Source of the DNA: Propionivibrio soli
GTDB lineage: Bacteria; Pseudomonadota; Gammaproteobacteria; Burkholderiales; Rhodocyclaceae
DNA: 64,000 bases
NCBI RefSeq assembly: GCF_025770765.1
Contig: NZ_JANZKY010000002.1
Span: 1-64,000, forward strand
Direction: 5' to 3'
Shown here: piece after piece, positions 52,583 through 61,753 of the stretch
Layout: every line of letters begins with the position of its first letter
How positions within the stretch are numbered: the stretch's first letter is position 1
Position numbers and translations under genes: made by a program
Notes under the pieces: generated by a model
Told to the model about the DNA's origin: nothing
The model's database searches: none
Seen by the model: only the letters and a program-made list of their open reading frames with translations

Positions 52583-53953
52583 ATGGCAATCTCGTCAAGT
52601 ACCGGCCTGGTTTCTGGCCTTAATACGGACAGCATCATCTCGGCGCTGATGGCGCTCGAGAACCAGAAGGTCAATACAGTCAAGGCGAAGCACACCACCG
52701 TCGAAAGTCAGATTTCGGCGATGGGCAAGATCAAGAGCGCCATCGCCTCCCTCCAAACAGCCGCGGATGCCATATCAACCGCTAAATCTCTGTATTCGTA
52801 CAAGGGTACAGTCGCTGACACCTCGGTAGCTTCGGCGACCGTCGGCACAAGCGGCGTGGCCGGCACATACAGCATCGAAGTTGAGCGGCTAGCCACCAAT
52901 CACAAGATTTCCTCGGCCGCGGGGGTTAACCCTTCCGCTGGCGGAACACTCACTATCCAACTGGGAAGCACGTCGACCGGAAGCTTCGTCGGAACATCGT
53001 CGGCCACGGTGAACGTCAGCGCTGGCGCAACCCTCGCAGACGTAGCACAGGCCATCAACGACTCCGATGCGGGAGTCACCGCGAGCGTCATCAACGGACA
53101 GGGCGGTGCGCAGCTTGTGGTGACGAGCAAGGAGACCGGCGAGACAAATCAGATCAAGATCGCGTCGACGATCAGCGGTCTCGGATTCGATCCCGATGCC
53201 CCCGCCACCCCAGGCAACATGAGCCAAATCACAGCCGGGCAGAATGCGATCCTCAAAGTGGATGGCATCACCATAGCGGGCACGACGTCGAATACGGTAA
53301 CGAACGCAATAACGGGAGTCACGCTCACTCTCACCAAGACGAACGACGACAATCCCACAACTCTGACCGTCGCCAACGATTCGTCCGGCCTGCAGACCAA
53401 GTTGAAGGCGTTCGTTGACGCCTACAATACGGCGCGCAGCACCATGAAGACTCTCTCCAAATACGACTCAAAGGGCGAGAGCACGGGCGTGCTGAATGGC
53501 GATACGTCGGTCAGTTCGGCGCTCAATCAATTGCGCGGCCTATTGTCCTCTGCGCCATCCGGCGTCAGTAGTACGTATCAATATCTGTCGCAGCTTGGCG
53601 TAGAAACGTCAGGCGACGGGACGATGACGCTCAATACGGACAAGCTTTCGAAGGCCATGCAGTCGAACTTCTCCGATGTGGCGAAAACGGTCGCCGCCTA
53701 CGGCACGGCGTTCGACGATCTGACGACGAAAATGAACGCCACGGAAGGCTTGATTACAACCCGACTTGAAGGGCTGAACAAGACGTCCGACAACCTAGCA
53801 GACCGCATCGACCAAATGGAGCGTATGCTGGAGTTGACGCAGACACGTTACGAAAAGCAGTTCACCGCGTTGGAGACACTCCTGTCGAAGATGCAAACGA
53901 CGTCGACCTACCTAACCCAGCAACTGGCCAAACTGAACAGTTCGAGCAGCTAG
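52583..53953 (+). CDS. fliD: Flagellar filament cap protein FliD
   Basis: A 456-residue hook-associated protein 2. The N-terminal cap domain begins ISSSTGLVSGLNTDSIISAL, and the C-terminal domain has LKAFVDAYNTARSTMKTLSK and the coiled-coil end LADRIDQMERMLELTQTRYE then LETLLSKMQTTSTYLTQQL. The middle is Thr/Ser rich. AAGGAGG stands 8 bases before the ATG. The protein caps the growing filament and promotes flagellin polymerisation; FliT is its chaperone, encoded two genes on. Confidence 0.96.
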   Translation: MAISSSTGLVSGLNTDSIISALMALENQKVNTVKAKHTTVESQISAMGKIKSAIASLQTAADAISTAKSLYSYKGTVADTSVASATVGTSGVAGTYSIEVERLATNHKISSAAGVNPSAGGTLTIQLGSTSTGSFVGTSSATVNVSAGATLADVAQAINDSDAGVTASVINGQGGAQLVVTSKETGETNQIKIASTISGLGFDPDAPATPGNMSQITAGQNAILKVDGITIAGTTSNTVTNAITGVTLTLTKTNDDNPTTLTVANDSSGLQTKLKAFVDAYNTARSTMKTLSKYDSKGESTGVLNGDTSVSSALNQLRGLLSSAPSGVSSTYQYLSQLGVETSGDGTMTLNTDKLSKAMQSNFSDVAKTVAAYGTAFDDLTTKMNATEGLITTRLEGLNKTSDNLADRIDQMERMLELTQTRYEKQFTALETLLSKMQTTSTYLTQQLAKLNSSSS

Positions 53954-53964
53954 AAGGGCATTAA

Positions 53965-54378
53965 ATGTTTGGATCAAGCACAAGCCCCGTTAACGCGTAC
54001 AACAAAGTCAGCCTTGAAACGTCGGTGGCCAATGCCAGCCCACATCAGTTGATCGTGTTACTGTTTGAAGGCGCCCGGCAGGCGATCATCATCGCCCGTG
54101 CGGGCATTGAGGCAGGCGACACACCGAGGAAGGGGACGGCGATCACCAAGGCGATCGACATCATCCTCAATGGTCTGCGCGCCAGTCTGAATCTCGAAGA
54201 AGGCGGCAATATCGCGCAGAATCTCTACGCGCTTTATGACTACATGGCCCGTCGCCTTCTGCACGCCAATCTGACCAACGACAAAGCGGCGCTCGATGAG
54301 GTCCTCAAGCTTCTTTCCGAGATTCATGAAGCGTGGGTAGCCATCGGCGACAAGGTCAACAACGGAACGGCGAACTAG
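53965..54378 (+). CDS. fliS: Flagellin export chaperone FliS
   Basis: A 137-residue four-helix chaperone that keeps cytoplasmic flagellin unpolymerised before export. AYNKVSLETSVANASPHQLI, LLFEGARQAIIIARAGIEAG, KAIDIILNGLRASLNLEEGG and YDYMARRLLHANLTNDKA are typical FliS segments. It begins 11 bases after fliD and its stop directly abuts the fliT ATG. Confidence 0.96.
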   Translation: MFGSSTSPVNAYNKVSLETSVANASPHQLIVLLFEGARQAIIIARAGIEAGDTPRKGTAITKAIDIILNGLRASLNLEEGGNIAQNLYALYDYMARRLLHANLTNDKAALDEVLKLLSEIHEAWVAIGDKVNNGTAN

Positions 54379-54705
54379 ATGGCAAGCGCGCTGCATCTAC
54401 TGCGCATGGCGGAAGAGCATCACCGGCGCATGGTGTCGCTCGCCGAGCAGTTGGACTGGGATGGAGTAAACCGTGAATGGGAGGGGATTTACCCCGCCCT
54501 GCTCGAACTGCAGAAGATGTCGTTGAACGAGTTGCCCGCATCCGAGGGCGGTGAAGTCAGGCACCTGATCGAGGGCCTTTTGGATTGCCAGAAGCAACTT
54601 TCGTCCAAGATCATTCCCTGGATGGAACAGGTACGCCCGCTGCTGCAGAGTTTCAAGGAGTACCCGCTCCCCGCTCACGCGGCAAGAAACGTGGGGAATC
54701 CCTAA
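54379..54705 (+). CDS. fliT: FliT-like flagellar chaperone
   Basis: A 108-residue, all-helical protein (LHLLRMAEEHHRRMVSLAEQ; WDGVNREWEGIYPALLELQK; RHLIEGLLDCQKQLSSKIIP) in the fliT position right after fliS. Sequence conservation in FliT is low, so the call relies on size, helix pattern and order. Expected to bind FliD and perhaps a flagellar regulator. Confidence 0.82.
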   Translation: MASALHLLRMAEEHHRRMVSLAEQLDWDGVNREWEGIYPALLELQKMSLNELPASEGGEVRHLIEGLLDCQKQLSSKIIPWMEQVRPLLQSFKEYPLPAHAARNVGNP

Positions 54706-54758
54706 GCGTCCGCCGCCTTTGAAGCGGCGTGGCCCCAGCACGATCTCGGAGTATCTAA

Positions 54759-55955
54759 ATGATCCCTGCTGACGTCGCCAGCCGCCTGCAAACATCGGCC
54801 GACACCGTCCTGCGCCCCGTTGCGCCGACGCAGGAGATTTCTGACAAGCTTTCCGACCTCGTCGTCGGCCAGCGTGTCATGGCGGAAATCACCGCCCTGC
54901 TTCCGAACGGAACCTACCGCGCCCTCATCAATCAGCGCAACATCACGCTGGCGTTGCCCTTTTCCGCACGCAGTGGCGACACGCTCGAACTGCAGGTCAC
55001 GGAGTCCGACGGCAAAGTGGCACTCGCCGTCATTTCCCATGAAGGCGAATCTGCGCAGGGCGCCAGTGGTAAAGCGGCCGTTTCCGCGACCCTGAGCCGC
55101 ACGGGGCAGTTCATCAGCCAGCTTTTGTCCGATAGCCGGGAGACCGGCTCGCAGAAACAGGCGGCTCCCGTCCCTTTGAACGGCAACCAGGCCATCGCGA
55201 ACGGCCCCAGCGCGATGACTTCATCGGCCCTCGTACCGCTGTTGAGGCAAGCTCTTACCGAAAGCGGCATGTTCTATGAGGCCCATCAGGCGGAATGGAT
55301 CGAAGGCCGCTTTGCCAAGAACGCGCTTCTGCAGGAACCGCAGGGAAAACTATCGTCGCCGATCGCCTTTCAGGCACCGCAGGGGGCAACCGAGACAGCC
55401 GAGGCGAGACCGTCGAATGCGAACAATGCGACGACGACCGTTCCGCCATCTCAAGCAGGGGTAACGCTCAAGGAAGCCGGTCAGGACGTCATGACCGCCA
55501 AGACGCCCGTTCCCGGGATGGATTCCGGTCATGCGTCGAGCAGCCTCGTCGCACCGCAAACTCAACCGATCGTGCAGCACCAACTCGAAGCGCTGGCGTC
55601 GCAGAACTTCTCCTGGCAGGGGCAGATATGGCCCAACCAGGAAATGCGATGGGAAATCGAGGAGGATGCTCACGGAGCACAACCGGACGATCAGGAACCG
55701 GCCGGCAACTGGCAAACTCGACTACATCTGATTTTGCCGCTATTGGGGAATGTCGACGCGCGCATCCGGCTCAGCGGGGATCAGGTCATCGTTGCCATCA
55801 ACACCGGCGGTGCGGGCGCGGCCGAATTGATGCAATCCGAAAGCGAAAGCCTGCGGCAAGGGCTGACGCGCGCTGGAATTGCCGTCACCTCGCTCAGCAT
55901 CGGCCAGAGCCAGAATACGGAAAAGGTTCAAGATGGCGGCGAAACACCGGCATGA
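54759..55955 (+). CDS. fliK: FliK-like flagellar hook-length control protein
   Basis: A 398-residue protein. An N-terminal segment (LVVGQRVMAEITALLPNGTY, FSARSGDTLELQVTESDGKV) is followed by a Pro/Ala/Gln/Thr-rich linker (about 190-290). The C-terminal FliK domain (LHLILPLLGNVDARIRLSGD, VIVAINTGGAGAAELMQSES, LRQGLTRAGIAVTSLSIGQS) switches export specificity through FlhB. CGGAG precedes the ATG. Its end overlaps the next gene by 23 bases, and that gene encodes an FlhB-C-like protein, the usual pairing for this FliK type. Confidence 0.85.
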   Translation: MIPADVASRLQTSADTVLRPVAPTQEISDKLSDLVVGQRVMAEITALLPNGTYRALINQRNITLALPFSARSGDTLELQVTESDGKVALAVISHEGESAQGASGKAAVSATLSRTGQFISQLLSDSRETGSQKQAAPVPLNGNQAIANGPSAMTSSALVPLLRQALTESGMFYEAHQAEWIEGRFAKNALLQEPQGKLSSPIAFQAPQGATETAEARPSNANNATTTVPPSQAGVTLKEAGQDVMTAKTPVPGMDSGHASSSLVAPQTQPIVQHQLEALASQNFSWQGQIWPNQEMRWEIEEDAHGAQPDDQEPAGNWQTRLHLILPLLGNVDARIRLSGDQVIVAINTGGAGAAELMQSESESLRQGLTRAGIAVTSLSIGQSQNTEKVQDGGETPA

Positions 55956-56265
55956 CGATCTGAAAAGCGCCGTCGCGCTCACATATACCCAGACGGACGC
56001 GGCGCCCCGTGTCGTTGCCAAGGGTCGCGGCTTCCTCGCCGAGCAGATCATTTCGCGAGCGAAGGAAAGCGGCGTCTACGTACATGAATCGCCCGAACTC
56101 GTCTCGCTGCTGATGCAGGTCGATCTCGATCAACGAATTCCGCCGCAACTCTACGTCGCTGTCGCCGAACTGCTGGCCTGGATTTACCGCCTCGAAAGCG
56201 GCGCTCCTGCCGGCCCGGCTCCCGGCTTGCCGCCCCTTACGCCTAACACGTCGGACACACGCTGA
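55933..56265 (+). CDS. FlhB C-terminal-like (EscU/YscU family) flagellar protein
   Basis: A 110-residue protein similar to the cytoplasmic part of FlhB: AVALTYTQTDAAPRVVAKGR, FLAEQIISRAKESGVYVHES, PELVSLLMQVDLDQRIPPQL and YVAVAELLAWIYRLE. It lacks the membrane domain and the NPTH autocleavage motif. Such stand-alone FlhB homologues (FhlB/YlqH) are often next to a fliK-like gene. The ATG at 55933 with AAAAGG upstream is chosen over an earlier in-frame codon. Confidence 0.88.
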   Translation: MAAKHRHDDLKSAVALTYTQTDAAPRVVAKGRGFLAEQIISRAKESGVYVHESPELVSLLMQVDLDQRIPPQLYVAVAELLAWIYRLESGAPAGPAPGLPPLTPNTSDTR

Positions 56266-56320
56266 CCGGAGCGATGCCAAGTCTCTCGGCGCCTTTTGTG
56301 CGCCGTGATATGCTGTTCAG

Positions 56321-57730
56321 ATGCTCTGTTCTGGTGGCTTGAACCCCGTCTCTTCTGAAGCCCAACGCCTCTTTCTGGAAGGTGTTGGCCATATGGACGA
56401 GGAGAATAACGACGAAGCGCGCCTCGCCTTCATCGCGGCACTCGAACTGGCGCCGGACTTCGCCGAAGCCCACGGGAACCTGGGTATGGTTCAGGAGGTT
56501 CAAGGTGAACTCGCCGAGGCTGAGCTCCATCAGCGCCGTGCCATCGAGCTTTCGCCCCAGCAGCCCGAATTCCATCTGAATCTGGGCGCGCTTCTCGTCA
56601 AGCAAAAAAGGCTAAGCGAAGCGGAAATCCCCTGTCGGCAGGCATTATTGCTGGCCCCGAACTCCCCGCGCGCGTGGTCCAACTTCGGTGTTTTCCTCGC
56701 ATGCACCGGGCGCGCAAGCGAAGCCGAACAGAGTTACCGAACGGCGATGGCGATCGATCCTTCGTATCGCACAGCGCGCCATAACCTTGCCTATCTGCTG
56801 TTGCGCGACGAACGCTACGACGAGGGCTGGGAATGCCTCGAAGCCCGGAGCATGTACGAACCGCTTGCCAGGCAACTCGCCTGCCCGCGCTGGCAAGGTG
56901 AGCCCTTGCAGGACAAATCGTTGCTGATCGGACTCGAAACGGGTCATGGCGACATGATCCAGTTCTGCCGTTACGCTCGCCTCGCAAAGGAAGCAGGAGC
57001 CGCGCGAGTGAGCGTCGTCTGCCATGCCGCGTTGAAAACGCTGTTCCTTACGCTCGATGGCATCGATGAAGTGATTGGCGCCAATGAGAGTTTCCCGGCA
57101 TCCGGTTGGGATTTCTGGACGCCTCCGATGAGTTTTCCCTTTTTCTTCAAGACGCGGCACGACTCTATCCCGGCCCGCGTCCCGTATCTCAAAGCAGAAC
57201 CGGACGCCGTGCGCCGCTGGGCTGAGGAAATATCCTCCACTCCGAGCCATCCGAGGGTTGGGATCGTATGGCGCGGCAACCCGCGTTTTGAAAACGACGC
57301 GGACCGCTCGCTTCCCTCGCCGGCTGTGCTCGCTTCCCTGGCTGATGTACCTGGCGCGGCGTTCTTTTCGCTGCAAAAAGGCCCGACCGCGGAAGACGAA
57401 AGAGCGCTGGCTGCCTATCTGCCATGTGTGACGCTAGGCCACCAGCTAAGCAACTTCGCCGAAACGGCGGCCGTCATCGAAAACCTGGATATCGTCCTCA
57501 CCGTCGACACCGCGGTGGCCCATCTCGCCGGCGCTTTGGGACGTCCCTGCTGGCTTCTGCTTCCCGCCTTCAAGACCGACTGGCGATGGCTTCTGGACCG
57601 AGACGATTCCCCGTGGTACCCCGAAGGCATGAGGCTCTTCCGGCAACAAGCCCCCGGGGATTGGGCGCCGGTGTTGGCTCGTGTGGTCGCCGAGCTTAAG
57701 AAACTGGCCGACTCAACGCCTTGCCGATGA
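56321..57730 (+). CDS. TPR protein with GT9-like glycosyltransferase domain, within flagellar cluster
   Basis: A 469-residue protein. About 10-165 are TPRs (EARLAFIAALELAPDFAEAH, EAELHQRRAIELSPQQPEFH, EAEQSYRTAMAIDPSYRTAR). The rest is a GT9-like domain: LLIGLETGHGDMIQFCRYAR, RVGIVWRGNPRFENDADRSL, TVDTAVAHLAGALGRPCWLL and WRWLLDRDDSPWYPEGMRLF. It is paralogous to the genes at 46759 and 48417. The start is uncertain, as no clear ribosome-binding site precedes 56321. Placed between the FlhB-like gene and ycgR, it most likely modifies flagellin or another axial protein. Confidence 0.86.
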   Translation: MLCSGGLNPVSSEAQRLFLEGVGHMDEENNDEARLAFIAALELAPDFAEAHGNLGMVQEVQGELAEAELHQRRAIELSPQQPEFHLNLGALLVKQKRLSEAEIPCRQALLLAPNSPRAWSNFGVFLACTGRASEAEQSYRTAMAIDPSYRTARHNLAYLLLRDERYDEGWECLEARSMYEPLARQLACPRWQGEPLQDKSLLIGLETGHGDMIQFCRYARLAKEAGAARVSVVCHAALKTLFLTLDGIDEVIGANESFPASGWDFWTPPMSFPFFFKTRHDSIPARVPYLKAEPDAVRRWAEEISSTPSHPRVGIVWRGNPRFENDADRSLPSPAVLASLADVPGAAFFSLQKGPTAEDERALAAYLPCVTLGHQLSNFAETAAVIENLDIVLTVDTAVAHLAGALGRPCWLLLPAFKTDWRWLLDRDDSPWYPEGMRLFRQQAPGDWAPVLARVVAELKKLADSTPCR

Positions 57731-57799
57731 AACGACGTCGACGACTGATACCTACGCCCACCTGATACACTGACCGATACTCGCTACAGGAAAATCGCG

Positions 57800-58597
57800 A
57801 TGGAAACGGACGCTCCGGAAACTTGGGACGATACGACGCCTAGTTTCGAAATCGACGGCGGCGACGAGTTCGATCCCTACCTACTCAGTTCTCGCATCGA
57901 GATCCTCGCCGTGTTGCGGGCTCTCATTGAGAAGAAGGCGATGCTCGCCGTCCACTTGGACGACCGCCGTTCATTCTTCCTGACATCGGTTATTGGAGTT
58001 GCCCCCGGCGAGCTTGGCCTCATTGTCGATGTTGCCAATAACGAGGAAATGAACCGTGCAGCCCTAAGCGCTCGGAATCTCGTACTCACTGCCGTGCTCG
58101 ATAAGGTAAAAGTGCAGTTTCGCGCCTCCCGGCTCAGGAACATCGAGAACGAGGGGCGTCCGGCATTTCTCGTCCCCTTTCCGGAAAAGCTGTTGCGGCT
58201 GCAACGCCGCGAGTTCTTTCGGCTCGCGACGTCGATCGCCAACCCGATTCGGCTATGCACCACGATTCGGCACCCCGACCTCGGCGTGCGTTCGATCGAT
58301 GTCCCACTCTCCGATATCAGCGGCGGCGGCGTCGGGCTCATGGTGACGCTGGAACAATCGCGGTTGTTCGAGAAGGGCGACACGCTGGATGAATGCAAGA
58401 TCGTTTTGCCGACCGATGTCTTGATCGCCACATTGCGGGTACGCAATCTTTTCGACGTTACGGCGCGCAATGGTGCCCGGTTGATCCGCGTCGGGTGTGA
58501 GTACGTCGGGCTGCCGCCGGTTCGACTGACTGTCGTGCAACGTTTCATCACCCGCATCGAACGGGAGCGCAAGGCCAGGCTGAACGGGCTCGCGTGA
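57800..58597 (+). CDS. ycgR: YcgR-type flagellar brake protein (PilZ domain)
   Basis: A 265-residue two-domain protein. The N-terminal YcgR-N domain spans about 25-130 (SRIEILAVLRALIEKKAMLA). The C-terminal PilZ domain has the c-di-GMP motifs LQRREFFRLAT (RxxxR at about 134-144) and DISGGGVGL (D-x-S-x-x-G near 174). On binding c-di-GMP such proteins slow or bias the flagellar motor by contacting FliG/MotA. It ends in a strong bidirectional terminator shared with fliE. Confidence 0.93.
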   Translation: METDAPETWDDTTPSFEIDGGDEFDPYLLSSRIEILAVLRALIEKKAMLAVHLDDRRSFFLTSVIGVAPGELGLIVDVANNEEMNRAALSARNLVLTAVLDKVKVQFRASRLRNIENEGRPAFLVPFPEKLLRLQRREFFRLATSIANPIRLCTTIRHPDLGVRSIDVPLSDISGGGVGLMVTLEQSRLFEKGDTLDECKIVLPTDVLIATLRVRNLFDVTARNGARLIRVGCEYVGLPPVRLTVVQRFITRIERERKARLNGLA

Positions 58598-58634
58598 ATA
58601 CAAAAACGGCGCCGAGGGCGCCGTTTTTGTATTC
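58596..58634. terminator. Bidirectional terminator between ycgR and fliE
   Basis: A perfect 18-bp stem, GAATACAAAAACGGCGCC with GGCGCCGTTTTTGTATTC, around a GAG loop. T-runs lie on both strands. It begins within the ycgR stop codon. Confidence 0.93.
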
Positions 58635-58657
58635 AATTCTCCGGTGTTTTTCTTCCG

Positions 58658-58978
58658 CTACACCGACATATTCATTACGTCGTTGTAGGCCGTCACCAAC
58701 TTGTTGCGCACCTGCACCATTTCCTGGAATGACAGGTTCGCCTTCTGCAGTGAGATCATGACTTCGTGCAAGTTTGCCGTGCTGTCGCCGGCGGCAAATT
58801 TTGCCGCCATGTCTTCCGCCTGCTGTTGGGTTTGGTTGACCTGCGCGATCGAATTTTCCAGGATCTTCGCAAAATCGCTGGAGCCCTCCGTCGCCGGAGC
58901 CTCCGCCGTACGCCCGCTGGCCTGGGCGGCCGTCGCCCGCAGCACGCTCAACATTTGGTCGATGCCCTTCGTATCCAT
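58658..58978 (-). CDS. fliE: Flagellar hook-basal body protein FliE
   Basis: A 106-residue basal body component joining the MS ring to the rod. The conserved C-terminal half has LHEVMISLQKANLSFQEMVQ and VRNKLVTAYNDVMNMSV, the FliE signature. The ATG at 58978 is used since GGAG precedes it by 6 bases, and the in-frame TTG at 58990 is part of that site. A GG-N10-GC promoter lies 32 bases upstream. It is placed downstream of fleR on the minus strand and is the last gene before the terminator. Confidence 0.95.
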   Translation of the reverse strand: MDTKGIDQMLSVLRATAAQASGRTAEAPATEGSSDFAKILENSIAQVNQTQQQAEDMAAKFAAGDSTANLHEVMISLQKANLSFQEMVQVRNKLVTAYNDVMNMSV

Positions 58979-59010
58979 TCGCTTCTCCAACTTGGTTCAA
59001 GCAGTGTAAC

Positions 59011-59025
59011 GCAAGAAGCACGCCA
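59011..59025 (-). promoter_or_regulatory. Sigma-54 promoter of fliE
   Basis: On the minus strand TGGCGTGCTTCTTGC fits the -24/-12 consensus TGGCACG-N4-TTGC, with exact GG-N10-GC spacing. FleR, the likely activator, is encoded immediately upstream. Confidence 0.78.
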
Positions 59026-59060
59026 TGGCTGGCACACCCATTTCCGAGTGCACGGTAACC

Positions 59061-60449
59061 TCATTCATTGAGGAATCCCGCCTCCCGATACTGTTTGAGT
59101 TTGTGCCGCAAAGTTCGTTCCGACATTCCGAGACGCTCGCCGGCCAATTTGCGCGATCCCCCAACGGAAGCCAGGGTTTCAAGAATGTGTTCGCGCTCAA
59201 GATCGCGCATGTTATTCGTTTTCGCTTGTTCGGCGGCCGGTACGGCAGGAGCAGCGAAGGCGGCATAAGGATTCGCTGAGCTGGGCGCTGCCGCAATCTC
59301 CACCGATGGACGAGAGATCGTCACCGGCGCCAAGTGCAATGCCTCCGCTTCCACGACGTCGTCGGTCGCGAAGATGACGGCCCGCTGCATCACGTTCTCC
59401 AGCTCGCGCACGTTCCCAGGCCAAGTGTGGCGTCGCAGTGCTTCCTCCGCGGACGGTGCCAGCCGCAGACCGGTCCGCCCTGAGCGTCCGCCGTGGTCGA
59501 CCAGGAAGTGCGTGGCCAGCGGGACGATGTCGTCCGGCCGCTGCCGCAACGCCGGAATCAAGAGCGGGAAAACGTTCAGCCGGTAATAAACGTCTTCGCG
59601 CAAGACGCCCTTCGCCACGGCTTCGGCCATATCGCGGTTCGACGTGGCGATCAGGCGGATGTCGAGGGCAACGGGCTTTTTGCCGCCCACACGTTCGACC
59701 TCACGTTCCTGCAGCACGCGAAGCAGCTTGGCTTGCAGGCCGAGCGGCATTTCGGTGACTTCGTCGAGCAACAGGGTGCCGTTCTGCGCCTGTTCGAATT
59801 TCCCCGCCTGCGCCTGTTGCGCGCCGGTGAAAGCCCCTTTCTCGTAACCGAACAACGTCGCTTCCAGCAAACTGTCCGGAATGGCTGCACAGTTAATGGC
59901 GACGAAAGGCCCCTCGCGCCGCGCCGAGTGGTTGTGGATGTAGCGGGCCACCACTTCCTTGCCAACGCCGCTTTCGCCAGTAAGCAGAACGGTCGTATCC
60001 GTCTGCGCCACTCGGGCGGCAAGGGCGAAAAGGTTACGGCTGGCCGGGTCGCTGGCGACGATCCGGTCGTCGTCCAGCGATTCAGGCAGGCGGTAACGTT
60101 TGACGTGCTGCAACAGCGCCTGGGGCTCGAAGGGCTTTAGCAGGAAGTCGCAAGCGCCTGAACGCATCGCTTCGACGGCCCGGTCCACATCGGCGTACGC
60201 GGTCATCAGCACAACCGGCAGATGGGCGTAGCGGGTACGGATCTCCTTGAGCAGCGTGATCCCGTCCATCGGCATCATGCGCACGTCGCTGACGACAAGG
60301 CAGACCGGCTGACCGTCCAGCAAGCGAAGCGCCTCCTCGCCGCCGGGCGCCGATACGACCGTCTGGCCAGCGAGTTCGAGCGTGTCGCAGACTGCCTCCC
60401 GCAAGTTAGGGTCGTCCTCGACCACTAATACCGGTAATCGTTGAGCCAT
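59061..60449 (-). CDS. fleR: Sigma-54-dependent flagellar response regulator FleR/FlrC
   Basis: A 462-residue NtrC-family activator. Receiver domain ([20 protein letters not shown]; phospho-acceptor Asp in [22 protein letters not shown]) spans about 1-120. The AAA+ domain has Walker [10 protein letters not shown] near 160, [11 protein letters not shown] (intact GAFTGA loop for sigma-54) and Walker [12 protein letters not shown] Fis-type HTH is at the end ([20 protein letters not shown]). The ATG at 60449 gives the canonical N-terminus; a frame continuing to 60590 adds unrelated residues. It starts 7 bases after fleS and should activate the sigma-54 promoters of fliE and perhaps fliF. Confidence 0.95.
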   Translation of the reverse strand: MAQRLPVLVVEDDPNLREAVCDTLELAGQTVVSAPGGEEALRLLDGQPVCLVVSDVRMMPMDGITLLKEIRTRYAHLPVVLMTAYADVDRAVEAMRSGACDFLLKPFEPQALLQHVKRYRLPESLDDDRIVASDPASRNLFALAARVAQTDTTVLLTGESGVGKEVVARYIHNHSARREGPFVAINCAAIPDSLLEATLFGYEKGAFTGAQQAQAGKFEQAQNGTLLLDEVTEMPLGLQAKLLRVLQEREVERVGGKKPVALDIRLIATSNRDMAEAVAKGVLREDVYYRLNVFPLLIPALRQRPDDIVPLATHFLVDHGGRSGRTGLRLAPSAEEALRRHTWPGNVRELENVMQRAVIFATDDVVEAEALHLAPVTISRPSVEIAAAPSSANPYAAFAAPAVPAAEQAKTNNMRDLEREHILETLASVGGSRKLAGERLGMSERTLRHKLKQYREAGFLNE

Positions 60450-60456
60450 CGCACTC

Positions 60457-61650
60457 TCATTGTTCAGTCTGTAGATCCCTCGCCCCTGCCGGAAGCCGCA
60501 TGACGAATTCCGAACCTTGGCCAAGCGTCGAGGCCACCTCGATCGTCCCGCCATGGGCCCGCGCCACACCGAGGGCAATTGCCAAACCAAGCCCCGTGCC
60601 CTGACCGCGCGTCGTGAAAAACGGCTCGAATATCCGACTGAGCGTTTCCGGGGCGATTCCCATTCCCGTGTCGCGGACGGTGATTATGACCTGCCGCTCC
60701 CCGATATCCGCCCGCAAGTCGATCTCGCCGGCATTCCCCTGCGAACTCTCACAGGCCTGCAACGCATTCTCGAGCAAGCTCACCAAGGCGCCGCCGAGGG
60801 CTTTCCGACTGCCCATGATTATAGAATCACCGACCTGTGCCTCGACGTTGAAACGAACTCCCTTCGCCTGGCACAACGGCATAATCGTCTGTGCGGCCTC
60901 GCCAATCAGCACCGTCACCGGGATGGCGTCACGCCCGATACTCTCGCCACGGGTAAACAGCAACACGTCCTGGATCAGGCGTTCCAGCCGCTTCAATTGT
61001 TCGGTCGCTTTGCCTGCAAACCGCGCCCTCGCCGCCTCGGAAAGCTCGGGCTGCGCCAAGTTCGCACTGTAGAGCAACGCGGTGGCCAACGGCGTACGCA
61101 ACTGGTGCGCAAGCGATGCGGCCATCTCGCCCATTGCGGCAAGGCGCTGATTGCGCTCGAGATTGGCCTTCAACTCGTGCGCAATCGTGATGTCGTGGAT
61201 CAACAGGAGGCGGCCGCCAGCCGAGTCGAGCGCCGTTTCGGCGATGGAGAAGCGGCGCGCGCCCAATTGCCATTCACCCGGGGAATCCGTGGCCTGCAGG
61301 CGGTTCTGGGCCGCCGTTTTCCAGTCCCCGCCGACGATTGATTCACCGAGCATCTGCCTTGCCGCTGGATTGGCTTCGCTGATCCGCGACGAACTGTCGA
61401 CAACAACGACCCCGGCCGGCAGCGCATTTAGCAGCAGCGACAACCGCTCCGAGAGGGCTTCCTTCTCCTGGTATTGACGTCGAAGCTCGCCGTTGGCGAC
61501 GGCCAGCTCGGCGGTCAAAGACTCGACGCGCGCCTGGAGCGCTTCGTAGGCCTGCGTCAGTTCGAGGGAAACCTGATTGAATACGTCGAAGGCGCGTTGG
61601 AGTTCCTGCGCTTTCGCTTCGGTCGCCGGTGCCGGCTCGGCCTCGCCCAT
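60457..61650 (-). CDS. fleS: Flagellar sensor histidine kinase FleS/FlrB
   Basis: A 397-residue cytoplasmic kinase without membrane segments, as in FleS/FlrB. The N-terminal coiled coil (LTQAYEALQARVESLTAELA) leads into a PAS domain (LSLLLNALPAGVVVVDSSSR). The H-box is MAASLAHQLRTPLATALLYS, and the ATPase domain has LVSLLENALQAC (N-box), VRDTGMGIAPE and GQGTGLGLAIALGVARAHGG. It would phosphorylate FleR. The ATG at 61650 is preferred to a TTG at 61671. Divergent from fliF. Confidence 0.94.
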   Translation of the reverse strand: MGEAEPAPATEAKAQELQRAFDVFNQVSLELTQAYEALQARVESLTAELAVANGELRRQYQEKEALSERLSLLLNALPAGVVVVDSSSRISEANPAARQMLGESIVGGDWKTAAQNRLQATDSPGEWQLGARRFSIAETALDSAGGRLLLIHDITIAHELKANLERNQRLAAMGEMAASLAHQLRTPLATALLYSANLAQPELSEAARARFAGKATEQLKRLERLIQDVLLFTRGESIGRDAIPVTVLIGEAAQTIMPLCQAKGVRFNVEAQVGDSIIMGSRKALGGALVSLLENALQACESSQGNAGEIDLRADIGERQVIITVRDTGMGIAPETLSRIFEPFFTTRGQGTGLGLAIALGVARAHGGTIEVASTLGQGSEFVMRLPAGARDLQTEQ

Positions 61651-61654
61651 TCCG

Positions 61655-61670
61655 TGGAAAATCCCGTGCA
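61655..61670 (+). promoter_or_regulatory. Candidate sigma-54 promoter of fliF
   Basis: TGGAAAATCCCGTGCA keeps GG-N10-GC (GG at 61656-61657, GC at 61668-61669) and most of the -12 element, with a less good -24 flank. It is 84 bases before the fliF ATG in the fleS-fliF divergent gap. Confidence 0.5.
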
Positions 61671-61753
61671 ATAAACAGATACAATAGTAGAATAATTCTC
61701 AGGAATTATCGCTTTTCGCTTGATTAATCTCAGAGTTACCCCGTTCCCCAAGC

